Origin: Streptomyces fodineus
GTDB taxonomy: Bacteria; Actinomycetota; Actinomycetes; Streptomycetales; Streptomycetaceae
Direction: 5' to 3'
Assembly: GCF_001735805.1 (NCBI RefSeq)
Contig: NZ_CP017248.1
Span: 8,122,001-8,186,000 of the forward strand
DNA: 64,000 nt
A program made the translations under genes and the position numbers. How positions within the stretch are numbered: the stretch's first letter is position 1; each line of letters begins with the position of its first letter. Below the pieces are notes generated by a model. That model searched no databases. It was not told the DNA's origin and worked only from the letters and a program-made list of their open reading frames with translations. This document shows, piece after piece, positions 8,182 to 15,628 of the stretch.

Positions 8182-8534
8182 GCATGCACCTATCACTTGC
8201 ACACCATGCGCACCCGCGCAGCCCGGGCGAGGAGCAGTTCGCGGTCGCCGCCGAGCTGATGGCCCTGCTCGGCGACCGCACCCGCCTCACCTTGATGCAC
8301 GCCCTGACGGCCGGCGAGGCGGATGTCACGACGCTCACCGAGGCATGCGGCGCGGCGCGACCCGCCGTCAGCCAGCATCTGGCGCGGCTGCGGCTCGCGG
8401 GCCTGGTGAAGGCCCGTAAGGAGGGCCGCCGGGTGATCTACTCACTCCCGCACGGGCATCTGCGCCGGCTGGTGGAGGAGGCCCTGAAGACGGCGGACCA
8501 CCACCTCGCCGAGCGGCACACGGGAGATCAGTAG
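8172..8534 (+). CDS. ArsR/SmtB-family metal-responsive repressor
   Basis: Encodes 120 residues with the winged-helix core LLGDRTRLTLMHAL, the recognition segment RPAVSQHLARLRLAGLV and the wing KEGRRVIYSL. Just after the wing, HGH followed about 14 residues later by DHHLAERH forms an alpha5-type His/Asp/Glu cluster as in zinc or nickel sensors of this family. The N-terminus also has HLSLAHHAHP. No CxC metal site of the arsenic type is visible. ATG 8172 is used; ATG 8184 is also possible. The last 7 bp overlap the convergent hydroxylase gene. Metal-induced release to derepress the CDF exporter is the likely role. Confidence 0.88.
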   Translation: MSARMHLSLAHHAHPRSPGEEQFAVAAELMALLGDRTRLTLMHALTAGEADVTTLTEACGAARPAVSQHLARLRLAGLVKARKEGRRVIYSLPHGHLRRLVEEALKTADHHLAERHTGDQ

Positions 8535-9745
8535 GCGGCGGCCGTGCCCAGGTACTGCTCGGCGAAGGCCGCCGCGGCGGCCGGCGAGGTGAACAGCCTG
8601 CGCAGCCGGGCCAGTGTGGTCCCGGCGCGGAACGGGTCGCCCGACGCGACACCGTGGTAGATGTCCGACAGCCACTGCGAGAACTCCTGGTAGTCCCACA
8701 CCCGGCGCAGACACGCGGCGGAGTAGCCGTCCAGGCCGCTGCCGTCGCCCTTCGTGACGTACGCGGCGAGTGCGTCACCGAGCAGGAAGGCGTCGTGCAA
8801 CGCGAGGTTCATGCCCTTCGCGGCGATGGGCGCGACCAGATGACCGGCGTCCCCGGCCAGGAACAGCCGCCCATGGGTGAGGGGGTCGACGACATAGCCG
8901 TGCATGTCCAGGACGCGTTTCTCGATCAGCCGGCCCTCGGTGAGCGGGGGCGCCCCGGCCGCGCCGAGCCGCTCGCGCAGCTCGGTCCAGACCCTGTCGT
9001 ACGGCCAGTTCTCCGGATCGTCGCCGGGCGGGCACTGGAGGTAGAACCGGGTCACCTCGGGACTGCGGGGCATCTGCCCGGCGAAACCGCGCGGATGGAC
9101 GCCGAACAGGACGCAGTCCGTCGACGGCGGTACCTCGGCGAGCAGGGCCAGCCAGCCGATGCCGTCGTCCTGTCGCGCGATCCGCCTCCGCTCCTCGGGT
9201 ATCGCGTCCCGCGTCACCCCGCGCGCCCCGTCGCAGCCCGCGACGAAGTCGCAGCGCAGCAGCCGCCGTTCACCGGTGCGAGGGCAGCGGTACGACACCG
9301 CCGGCCGGTCCGAGTCCAGGTCGTGCAGCGTCACGTCACGCACCCCGAAGCGGATGTCGCCGCCGCGTACGTCGGCGTACTCCCGCACCAGGTCCGTCAC
9401 CAGCAACGGCTGCGGGTAGACGTAGTGATGGCTGCCCGCCAGGTCCCCGTAGGAGAAGCGGTAGCGCTCGCCGGCGAAGCGGAACTCGCAGGCGCTGTGC
9501 ACCTCGGCCCGTTCCGTCAGCCGCTCGGCCAGTCCCCGCCGGCCGAGTTCGCGTACCGCCCACTCCTCGATGACCCCGGCCCGCGGCCGTGTCTCGATGA
9601 ACTGCCTGCTCTCGGTCTCCAGGACGACACAGTCGACGGAGGCGGCCCGCAGGATGCCGCCGATGGTGAGCCCGGCGGGTCCGGCGCCCACGACGACGAC
9701 CGTACGGCGTTCCTCGGGCCCGGAATCAAGGTGGGGGGAGATCAT
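8528..9745 (-). CDS. PobA-like FAD aromatic hydroxylase
   Basis: Encodes 405 residues. GAGPAGLTIGGIL near residue 21 binds the ADP part of FAD, GCDGARGVTRDAIPEERR is the 'DG' region, and GRLFLAGDAGHLVAPIAAKGMNLALHDA is the flavin-closing GD motif. The order and spacing closely follow 4-hydroxybenzoate 3-monooxygenase: RPRAGVIEEWAV early, HPRGFAGQMPRSPEVTRFYLQCP in the middle, and CLRRVWDYQEFSQWL near the end. The expected reaction is NADPH-dependent hydroxylation of 4-hydroxybenzoate to protocatechuate. No other protocatechuate-pathway gene is visible here, so the substrate may be another phenol. An APC permease lies upstream on the same strand, beyond a strong palindrome. Confidence 0.82.
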   Translation of the reverse strand: MISPHLDSGPEERRTVVVVGAGPAGLTIGGILRAASVDCVVLETESRQFIETRPRAGVIEEWAVRELGRRGLAERLTERAEVHSACEFRFAGERYRFSYGDLAGSHHYVYPQPLLVTDLVREYADVRGGDIRFGVRDVTLHDLDSDRPAVSYRCPRTGERRLLRCDFVAGCDGARGVTRDAIPEERRRIARQDDGIGWLALLAEVPPSTDCVLFGVHPRGFAGQMPRSPEVTRFYLQCPPGDDPENWPYDRVWTELRERLGAAGAPPLTEGRLIEKRVLDMHGYVVDPLTHGRLFLAGDAGHLVAPIAAKGMNLALHDAFLLGDALAAYVTKGDGSGLDGYSAACLRRVWDYQEFSQWLSDIYHGVASGDPFRAGTTLARLRRLFTSPAAAAAFAEQYLGTAAAY

Positions 9746-9759
9746 CCCCGCATTATGAC

Positions 9760-9793
9760 GGTGTCCCGTCGGCCGTACGGCCGACGGGACACC
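9760..9793. terminator. 34-bp perfect palindrome downstream of the permease
   Basis: GGTGTCCCGTCGGCCGT at 9760-9776 is followed directly by its exact reverse complement at 9777-9793. It lies 15 bp after the permease stop and 14 bp before the pobA-like start on the same strand. As RNA it gives a long GC stem, so I read it as the permease terminator; a regulator site for the hydroxylase gene is the alternative. Confidence 0.6.
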
Positions 9794-9808
9794 GGGGGAG
9801 AAGCAGGG

Positions 9809-11446
9809 TCAGTGCGCCGGGGCGTCGGTGACGACGACCTCTTCGATGTCCTGCTCGATCTGCTCGGGCTTGGAGGCGGTCGCCTTGGCCCAGTAGTAGA
9901 TGCCGAGCGAGAACACCGCGACGACCAGGATGTCCCACCACAGCGGCAGGTCACCGTTACCGCCGAAGGTGCTCAGGTAGGAGATCACGCCGATGCCCGC
10001 CAGGTAGGGGAGCAGCCACTGCGCGGCCTTGAAGTCCAGCCGCGGCGCGTTGGGCAGTTCCTTGCGGATCGCGTACCAGGCGTAGGAGCCGAGCAGCACG
10101 TAGCCGATCAGGATCGCGAAGCCCAGGCGCCACAGGGTGTCCCAGCCGGACCAGAAGATGATCAGGTTGGCGACCACGAACGACAGCGGCGAGATGAACT
10201 TGCCGAAGGGCAGCTTGTACGGACGCTCGTGGTTCGGCAGCCGGTCCGAGAAGACGCCGTAGGCCAGCGGGGCACCCGCGTACATCAGCACGCTCGCCGA
10301 GGTGATGAAGCCGACCAGCGTCTGCCAGCTCGGGAACGGGGCGAAGCAGACCACACCGGTCACGAACGACATCGCCAGGCCGAACCACGGCACACCGCGC
10401 GAGTCGGTCTTGGCGAAGACCTTCGGCGCGTAGCCGTTCTTGGCCAGGCCGTAGGAGATACGGGACGTGGCGGTGGTGTAGATCAGGCCGGTGCCGCCGG
10501 GGGAGATGATCGCGTCGGCGTACAGGACCCAGGCCAGCCAGCCCAGGCCGACCAGCGAGGCGAGACCCGCCCAGGGGCCGCTGATGCCGGCGTAGGCCAG
10601 GTTCGCCCAGCCCTTGGCGAAGGAGGCGTGCGGCAGGGCGGCGATGAACACGACCTGGAGCAGGACGTAGATCGTGGCGCCGATGGCGACCGAACCGAGC
10701 GTCGCGCGCGGCAGGTCACGCTTGGGGTTGCGGCTCTCGCCGGCCAGCTGGATGGCCTGCTCGAAGCCGAGGAGCGCGAAGATGATGCCGCTGGAGCTGA
10801 TCGCGGTGAGGACACCCTTGGCGCCGAACGGGGCGAAGCCCTCGGAGGTGAAGTTGGCCGGGTGGAAGTTGCCGATCGCGATGATGAAGATCGCCGCGAG
10901 CGGGACCGCGATCTTCCACCAGGTGGCGGCGCTGTTGGTGTGCGCCAGGACACGGACGCCGAGGAAGTTCACCGCGACGAACACCGCCATGAGCAGGACG
11001 GCGACGACGATGCCGCTGGTCGTGAGCGTGCCGTTGGCGTTCTGCAGGCCGTCGGCGAAGTGCCAGTGCTTGGCATAGCCGATCATGGCCTCGACCTCGA
11101 TCGGGGCCACCGTCGCGGCCTGCAGCCACGAGAACCAGCCGAAGGACATACCGGCCAGACCGCCGAAGGCGTAGTGCGGGTAGCGGGCGGTGCCACCCGC
11201 GACCGGGAACATGCCGCCGAGTTCGGCGTGCACGAGGGCGAGCAGCACGATGGCGACCGCACCGATCACCCACGAGATGATCGCCGCGGGTCCGGCGGCG
11301 ACGACCGCCTTCTCGGCACCGAAGAGCCAACCGGAGCCGATGATGGAGCCCACCGAGGCCCACATCAGACCGATGAGTCCGACGTCGCGGCGCAGACCAC
11401 CGGTGTCGCTTGTGGCTACCGGCGCAGCCTGGTCGACATTCGCCAT
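9809..11446 (-). CDS. APC-superfamily amino-acid/polyamine permease
   Basis: Encodes 545 residues with about twelve membrane helices. The N-terminal ASVGSIIGSGWLFGAEKA carries the helix-1 break 'GxIIGSG' of APC carriers; FPVAGGTARYPHYAFGG and the SSSGIIFALLGFEQAIQLAGESRNPKRDLPRA segment are diagnostic. The C-terminus is a cytoplasmic tail. It sits in the cytoplasmic membrane and probably imports an amino acid or organic acid. ATG 11446 has GAGAGG upstream. The 215 bp before it (11447-11661) are strikingly AT-rich for this genome and must hold the promoter; two TTGAC-like motifs occur there but no clear -10 pair could be chosen. Confidence 0.85.
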   Translation of the reverse strand: MANVDQAAPVATSDTGGLRRDVGLIGLMWASVGSIIGSGWLFGAEKAVVAAGPAAIISWVIGAVAIVLLALVHAELGGMFPVAGGTARYPHYAFGGLAGMSFGWFSWLQAATVAPIEVEAMIGYAKHWHFADGLQNANGTLTTSGIVVAVLLMAVFVAVNFLGVRVLAHTNSAATWWKIAVPLAAIFIIAIGNFHPANFTSEGFAPFGAKGVLTAISSSGIIFALLGFEQAIQLAGESRNPKRDLPRATLGSVAIGATIYVLLQVVFIAALPHASFAKGWANLAYAGISGPWAGLASLVGLGWLAWVLYADAIISPGGTGLIYTTATSRISYGLAKNGYAPKVFAKTDSRGVPWFGLAMSFVTGVVCFAPFPSWQTLVGFITSASVLMYAGAPLAYGVFSDRLPNHERPYKLPFGKFISPLSFVVANLIIFWSGWDTLWRLGFAILIGYVLLGSYAWYAIRKELPNAPRLDFKAAQWLLPYLAGIGVISYLSTFGGNGDLPLWWDILVVAVFSLGIYYWAKATASKPEQIEQDIEEVVVTDAPAH

Positions 11447-11661
11447 GTCAAGGTGCCTCTCAGATCGTAAACGCAGGATTAATGAGCAAGGAGGCCACAG
11501 GCTAGGGAGGATTTCCGAGTGAGCAAAAGAGTGTTAACCAAATTTTGACCTGGGATCTTAGGTGTCTTGGGCGCACCCACGGTCACGCCCTTGTCACAGC
11601 TCAGACCCCTAGTCGGAATGTCAATATTCAGCGGCGAATTGTGAGTAGAAGGAAAGATTCG

Positions 11662-12069
11662 CTAGCTGAGGCGGGGAATTTCGATCGCCGGGCAACGGTC
11701 CATGACCATGGCCAGGCCGGCCGCCTGGGTCCGCCCGTAGGCCGCCTCGTCCACGACGCCGAGCTGGAACCACACCGCCCGCGCGCCCCTGTCCACGGCC
11801 TCGTCGGCCACCGTACCGGCCAGTTCGCTGTTGACGAAGACGTCCACCACGTCGACTTCGAAGGGGATGTCCGCGAGGGAGGCGTACCCCTGCTCGCCGT
11901 GCACCGTCTCGGCCCTGGGGTGCACCGGCACGATCCGCTTGCCGAACCGCTGGAGCGTCTGGGCCACCCCGTACGCGGCCCGGCTCCGGTTGGTCGACAG
12001 ACCGACCACCGCCCAGGTGTCGCCCAGCTCGGTCAGGATCCTGCGGATCGTCGCTTCGTCGCCGTACAC
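11662..12069 (-). CDS. CoA-binding protein (YccU-like)
   Basis: Encodes 135 residues of a single Rossmann domain: WAVVGLSTNRSRAAYGVAQTL is the nucleotide-binding turn, KRIVPVHPRAETVHGEQGYASLADIP the second strand with the family 'vnP' region, and VDVVDVFVN plus GARAVWFQLGVVDE complete it. These small proteins bind CoA or a related nucleotide; their cellular task is unknown. The start is GTG 12069 with GAGGAGG five bases upstream; the open frame extends to 12183 but without ribosome site. It is divergent from the next gene. Confidence 0.85.
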   Translation of the reverse strand: MYGDEATIRRILTELGDTWAVVGLSTNRSRAAYGVAQTLQRFGKRIVPVHPRAETVHGEQGYASLADIPFEVDVVDVFVNSELAGTVADEAVDRGARAVWFQLGVVDEAAYGRTQAAGLAMVMDRCPAIEIPRLS

Positions 12070-12211
12070 GGCGGCCTCCTCGGGGCTGCGGGAAACTGTT
12101 CCTCGGGGCAACAGCAGACCGAGGGGTCCGGATTCCCGTCCCGCCACCCCGCCACCCCGCCACCACGTCCGGAAATGACACAAGATGCCTGCGTACGACC
12201 GTCCACCCGCC

Positions 12212-12217
12212 TACGCT
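12212..12217 (+). promoter_or_regulatory. Putative -10 box for leaderless gene at 12224
   Basis: TACGCT ends six bases before GTG 12224. There is no purine-rich ribosome site, so a leaderless mRNA is likely; this also favours GTG 12224 over ATG 12185. Confidence 0.5.
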
Positions 12218-12223
12218 CGCCCC

Positions 12224-13054
12224 GTGCTGCACATCCTCGACGCCCGAACCGGTGAGCCCGTCCCCGCCGCGCCGACCCGCCGCGGCCTGACCCGCATCGA
12301 AGCGCACGCCTGCGGCCTCGACCCGACGGCCCTGCGGGTGCTGCTCACCGCAGACCTCCTGGTCCGCGCCCTGGAGCTGACCGGCACCCCCGTCTGGACG
12401 GCCCTCACCGCCCCCCACGGTCACGCCGAACTCCGCACCGCCGCGACCACCCTCGCCATCCGACCCTTCGAGGACGCCCGCGACCTCGCGTCGGGGCTGG
12501 GGGAGGCCCAGGCGATCCATGTGACCGCCGAGCAGGTGGATGCCTACGGCGGCGGGCCGGTGATGTGGGTTGCGCCGGTGGAGTGGACGGGGGCGGCGTC
12601 GGGCGGGCCGGCGGCCGGGACGGCCTCGGGCGGGGTGCCGGACGAGGCGGGGGTGCCGGACGAGTGGGCGGTGCCGGGCCGGGGCGGGCTGTCCGGCGGG
12701 GGTGCCCTGCTCGCCGACCCCGCTGCCCTTCGGCTCGCCCTGCTCTCCGTCCCGCGCAGCGAACCCGTCCGGCTGGACCGCGCGGTGCTGGAGGAGGCCG
12801 CCGGGCGGCTGGCCGGGTGGCGGCGGGCCGTGGCCGGGTGGGCGCGGCAGCCCTCGCGGCCGGTACCCGAGGGGGTGCGGGGGCGGCTGCGCTCCGCATG
12901 GGAGGACGACCTCGACCTGCCCGGAGTGCTGGACGTGCTGCGGGCCGTGGAGAGCGCCCCGGACCTGCCCGACGGAGCCCGCTTCGAGACGTACGTCTAC
13001 GCCGACCGCCTGCTGGCCCTCGACCTGGCCCGCGACCTCGGGAGCCTCGCATGA
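12224..13054 (+). CDS. Uncharacterised protein, possibly a degenerate cysteinyl-tRNA-synthetase-like fold
   Basis: Encodes 276 residues. LHILDARTGEPVPA, then IEAHACGLDPTALRVLLTADLLVRALELTGTPVWTAL, resembles the first Rossmann strands of CysRS and MshC, where 'Y.CG.T.yd..HiGh' precedes the DvlrR helix. Here the HIGH motif and zinc-binding Cys residues are absent, so catalysis as a ligase is unlikely. The middle (residues 110-160) is a Gly/Ala-rich linker and the end is helical. It overlaps sixA by 4 bp (ATGA), so the two are translated together. I do not know a function; the CysRS resemblance is a weak inference. Confidence 0.5.
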   Translation: MLHILDARTGEPVPAAPTRRGLTRIEAHACGLDPTALRVLLTADLLVRALELTGTPVWTALTAPHGHAELRTAATTLAIRPFEDARDLASGLGEAQAIHVTAEQVDAYGGGPVMWVAPVEWTGAASGGPAAGTASGGVPDEAGVPDEWAVPGRGGLSGGGALLADPAALRLALLSVPRSEPVRLDRAVLEEAAGRLAGWRRAVAGWARQPSRPVPEGVRGRLRSAWEDDLDLPGVLDVLRAVESAPDLPDGARFETYVYADRLLALDLARDLGSLA

Positions 13055-13593
13055 TCACGCGGGCGGGCGCGGGCCCGCTGCGCCGGCTGGTGGTGCTGCG
13101 GCACGCCAAGTCCGCCTGGCCCGAGGGCGTCGAGGACCACCGCAGGCCGCTGGCGAGGCGCGGCCTGCGCGACGCCCCGGCCGCCGGACGCGCCCTCGCC
13201 GAGGCCGACTGCCTGCCCGACCTCGCCCTGTGCTCCCCGGCCGTGCGCGCCCGCCGCACCTGGGAGCTGGCCTCCGCCGAGTGGGGCACCCCGCCGCCGG
13301 TGCGGTACGACCGGCGGCTGTACGCGGCCGGCGTACCCGAGCTGCTGGAGGTGGTGCGGGAGACACCGCCCGAGGTGGAGACGCTGCTGCTGGTCGGCCA
13401 CAATCCGGGGCTCGAGGAACTGGTCCTGGAGGTGGCGCGGGACGGTCTCGACGACACGCTGGACCGGGTGCGGACCAAGTTCCCGACAGCCGCGATCGCC
13501 GTCCTCTCCTGGCGCGGCACCGGCTGGCCCGCCCTCGGCCCGGGCGGGGCGCTGCTGACGTCGTTCACGGTGCCGCGGGGCCGGAAGGAGTAG
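13051..13593 (+). CDS. SixA-type phosphohistidine phosphatase
   Basis: Encodes 180 residues of the histidine-phosphatase superfamily. LVVLRHAKSAWPEG holds the catalytic RHAKS (the RHG-equivalent of SixA), CSPAVRARRTWELA has the second arginine, and LLLVGHNPGLEEL has the second catalytic His. SixA removes phosphate from His of phosphorelay proteins; in Streptomyces the target is not established. It starts at the ATGA overlap with the preceding gene. The C-terminal SWRGTGWPALGPG is family-like. Confidence 0.88.
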   Translation: MITRAGAGPLRRLVVLRHAKSAWPEGVEDHRRPLARRGLRDAPAAGRALAEADCLPDLALCSPAVRARRTWELASAEWGTPPPVRYDRRLYAAGVPELLEVVRETPPEVETLLLVGHNPGLEELVLEVARDGLDDTLDRVRTKFPTAAIAVLSWRGTGWPALGPGGALLTSFTVPRGRKE

Positions 13594-13600
13594 CCCTCCG

Positions 13601-13670
13601 AAGGGGCGCGGGGCTGTATCGACGTGCGGCTCCGCCGCGCGGGCGTGACCAGCCGCAGCGGCGCCGCACG
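13601..13670. repeat. Dispersed intergenic repeat, copy 1
   Basis: The sequence beginning AGGGGCGCGGGGCTG and running through GCGGCTCCGCCGCGCGGGCG and GACCAGCCGC recurs at 37193-37270. It contains the inverted GCGGC-TCC-GCCGC and follows a stop codon in both cases. It looks like a member of a short palindromic repeat family of Streptomyces intergenic DNA. Confidence 0.7.
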
Positions 13671-13723
13671 CGAACGACGGCCGATCGCGGCACCGCCCGT
13701 CCTGGCGCGCCCGGCGGAGCGCA

Positions 13724-13729
13724 TAGGCT
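13724..13729 (+). promoter_or_regulatory. Putative -10 box for leaderless YigZ gene
   Basis: TAGGCT ends six bases before ATG 13736 and no ribosome site is present. Confidence 0.5.
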
Positions 13730-13735
13730 GACGGG

Positions 13736-14362
13736 ATGCAGGACGAGTACCGCACAGTCGCCCACGCGGGCGTGCACGAGATCGAGATCAACCGCTCCCG
13801 CTTCCTGTGCGCACTCGCCCCGGCCGCCACCGAGCAGGAGGCGCAGGACTTCATCGCCTCCGTGCGCAAGGAGCACGCCGACGCCACCCACAACTGCTGG
13901 GCGTACGTCATCGGCGCCGACGCCTCGGTGCAGAAGGCCAGCGACGACGGCGAACCGGGCGGCACCGCCGGCGTCCCCATGCTCCAGATGCTGCTGCGCC
14001 GTGAGATGCGTTACGTCGTCGCGGTCGTCACCCGGTACTACGGAGGCGTCAAGCTCGGCGCCGGCGGACTCATCCGCGCCTACGGCGGCGCCGTCGGCGA
14101 GACTCTCGACACCCTCGGCACGCTCACCCGCCGCCGCTTCCGGCTCGCCACGGTGACCGTGGACCACCAGCGCGCGGGCAAGGTCCAGAACGACCTGCGC
14201 GCCACCGGACGCACGGTGCGGGACGTCCGCTACGGCGAGGCGGTCACCATCGAGATCGGGCTGCCGGACGCGGACGTGGACGCCTTCCGCGCGTGGCTCG
14301 CCGATGCGACGGCGGGCACGGCGGGTTTCGACCTGGGCGGCGAGGCCTACGGAGATGCCTGA
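13736..14362 (+). CDS. YigZ/IMPACT family protein
   Basis: Encodes 208 residues. The UPF0029 N-terminal domain is clear: EINRSRFLCALAPA, ATHNCWAYVIG, SDDGEPGGTAGVPMLQMLLRREM and VVTRYYGGVKLGAGGLIRAYGGAV. The last is the family signature. The C-terminal 70 residues form the DUF1949 ferredoxin-like domain. YigZ proteins are linked to translation or to RNA binding through the similarity to eukaryotic IMPACT, but their exact task is open. The length is normal. Confidence 0.92.
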   Translation: MQDEYRTVAHAGVHEIEINRSRFLCALAPAATEQEAQDFIASVRKEHADATHNCWAYVIGADASVQKASDDGEPGGTAGVPMLQMLLRREMRYVVAVVTRYYGGVKLGAGGLIRAYGGAVGETLDTLGTLTRRRFRLATVTVDHQRAGKVQNDLRATGRTVRDVRYGEAVTIEIGLPDADVDAFRAWLADATAGTAGFDLGGEAYGDA

Positions 14363-14450
14363 CGCCTCAATTCGGCCGAGCATCGCCAAAGTTGACCGGC
14401 CGTGCCGGGTCGATACGGGAGTAACCGCCCGTGATGTCAGACCCGGCCGT

Positions 14451-14456
14451 TAGTCT
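14451..14456 (+). promoter_or_regulatory. Putative -10 box for leaderless sbcD
   Basis: TAGTCT ends eight bases before the sbcD ATG at 14465; there is no Shine-Dalgarno sequence in between. Confidence 0.45.
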
Positions 14457-14464
14457 CGGGGATC

Positions 14465-15628
14465 ATGAGACTCCTGCACACGTCCGACTGGCATCTCGGC
14501 CGGGCCTTCCACCGGGCGAACATGCTCGGGGCCCAGGCCGAGTTCATCGGCCACCTCGTCACCACCGTGCGCGAACGCGCGGTGGACGCGGTGGTCGTGG
14601 CGGGCGATGTGTACGACCGCGCGGTGCCCCCGCTCGCCGCGGTCGAGCTGTTCGACGACGCCCTGCACCGCCTCGCCGACCTCGGCGTGCCCACGGTGAT
14701 GATCTCCGGCAACCACGACTCGGCCCGCCGCCTCGGCGTCGGCGCCGGACTCATCGGTCGCGCGGGCATCCACCTGCGCACCGAGCCGTCCGCCGTCGGC
14801 ACCCCGGTGGTGCTGGCGGACAGCCACGGCGATGTCGCCTTCTACGGCCTGCCGTACCTCGAACCCGCCCTGGTGAAGGACGAGTTCGCGGTGGAGAAGA
14901 CCGGTCACGAGGCCGTGCTCGGCGCCGCCATGGACCGCGTCCGCGCCGACCTCGCCACGCGCGCGCCCGGCACCCGCTCGGTCGTCCTCGCCCACGCCTT
15001 CGTCACCGGCGGCCAGGCCAGCGACAGCGAGCGGGACATCACCGTCGGCGGGGTGGCCGCCGTGCCGGCCGCGGTCTTCGACGGCGTCGACTATGTGGCG
15101 CTCGGCCATCTGCACGGCTGCCAGACCCTCACCGAGCGCGTGCGCTACTCGGGCTCCCCGCTCGCGTACTCCTTCTCCGAGGCCGACCACCGCAAGAGCA
15201 TGTGGCTGGTCGACCTCGGTGCCGACGGCGCGGTCTCAGCCGAGCGCGTCGACTGCCCGGTGCCGCGCCCGCTGGCCCGCATCAAGGGCACGCTGGACGA
15301 CCTCCTCGCCGATTCCGCGCTGGCCCGGCACGAGGACGCCTGGGTCGAGGCCACCCTCACCGACGCGGTCCGCCCCGCCGAACCCATGGCCCGGCTCACC
15401 GAGCGCTTCCCGCACACCCTCAGCCTCGTCTTCGCCCCCGAGCGCGCCCCGGACGACCCCCGGGTGTCGTACGCCCGGCGCCTGGCGGGCCGCAGCGACC
15501 AGCAGATCGCCCAGGACTTCGTCGCCCATGTGCGCGGCGCCGGGCCCGACGAGCGGGAGGCGGCCGTCCTGCGCGAGGCGTTCGACGCCGTGCGCGCCGA
15601 CGCCGCCGTACGGGAGGTGGCCCGGTGA
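14465..15628 (+). CDS. sbcD: SbcD (Mre11) nuclease subunit
   Basis: Encodes 387 residues. The calcineurin-type metallophosphoesterase motifs appear in order: DWHLG (residues 8-12), GDVYD, GNHD, LAHAF and YVALGHLHG. These bind two metal ions, usually Mn. With SbcC it forms the nuclease that cuts hairpins and blocked DNA ends. The C-terminal part is the capping and SbcC-docking region. Its TGA overlaps the GTG of sbcC (GTGA at 15625-15628), so the two subunits are translationally coupled. Confidence 0.95.
   Translation: MRLLHTSDWHLGRAFHRANMLGAQAEFIGHLVTTVRERAVDAVVVAGDVYDRAVPPLAAVELFDDALHRLADLGVPTVMISGNHDSARRLGVGAGLIGRAGIHLRTEPSAVGTPVVLADSHGDVAFYGLPYLEPALVKDEFAVEKTGHEAVLGAAMDRVRADLATRAPGTRSVVLAHAFVTGGQASDSERDITVGGVAAVPAAVFDGVDYVALGHLHGCQTLTERVRYSGSPLAYSFSEADHRKSMWLVDLGADGAVSAERVDCPVPRPLARIKGTLDDLLADSALARHEDAWVEATLTDAVRPAEPMARLTERFPHTLSLVFAPERAPDDPRVSYARRLAGRSDQQIAQDFVAHVRGAGPDEREAAVLREAFDAVRADAAVREVAR

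Noticed and set aside
6566..8419. Long plus-strand open frame opposite the CDF gene
   Set aside because: It is a shadow of the His-rich repeat region; the amino-acid composition (Val/Arg/Ala repeats) and lack of start signals do not support a gene.
8654..11470. Plus-strand open frame of more than 900 codons
   Set aside because: It lies antisense to the hydroxylase and permease genes, which have clear domains; it only mirrors their codon bias.
12405..13724. Minus-strand open frame across the CysRS-like and SixA genes
   Set aside because: Pro/Arg/Ser-rich antisense frame without motif; the plus-strand genes overlap cleanly.
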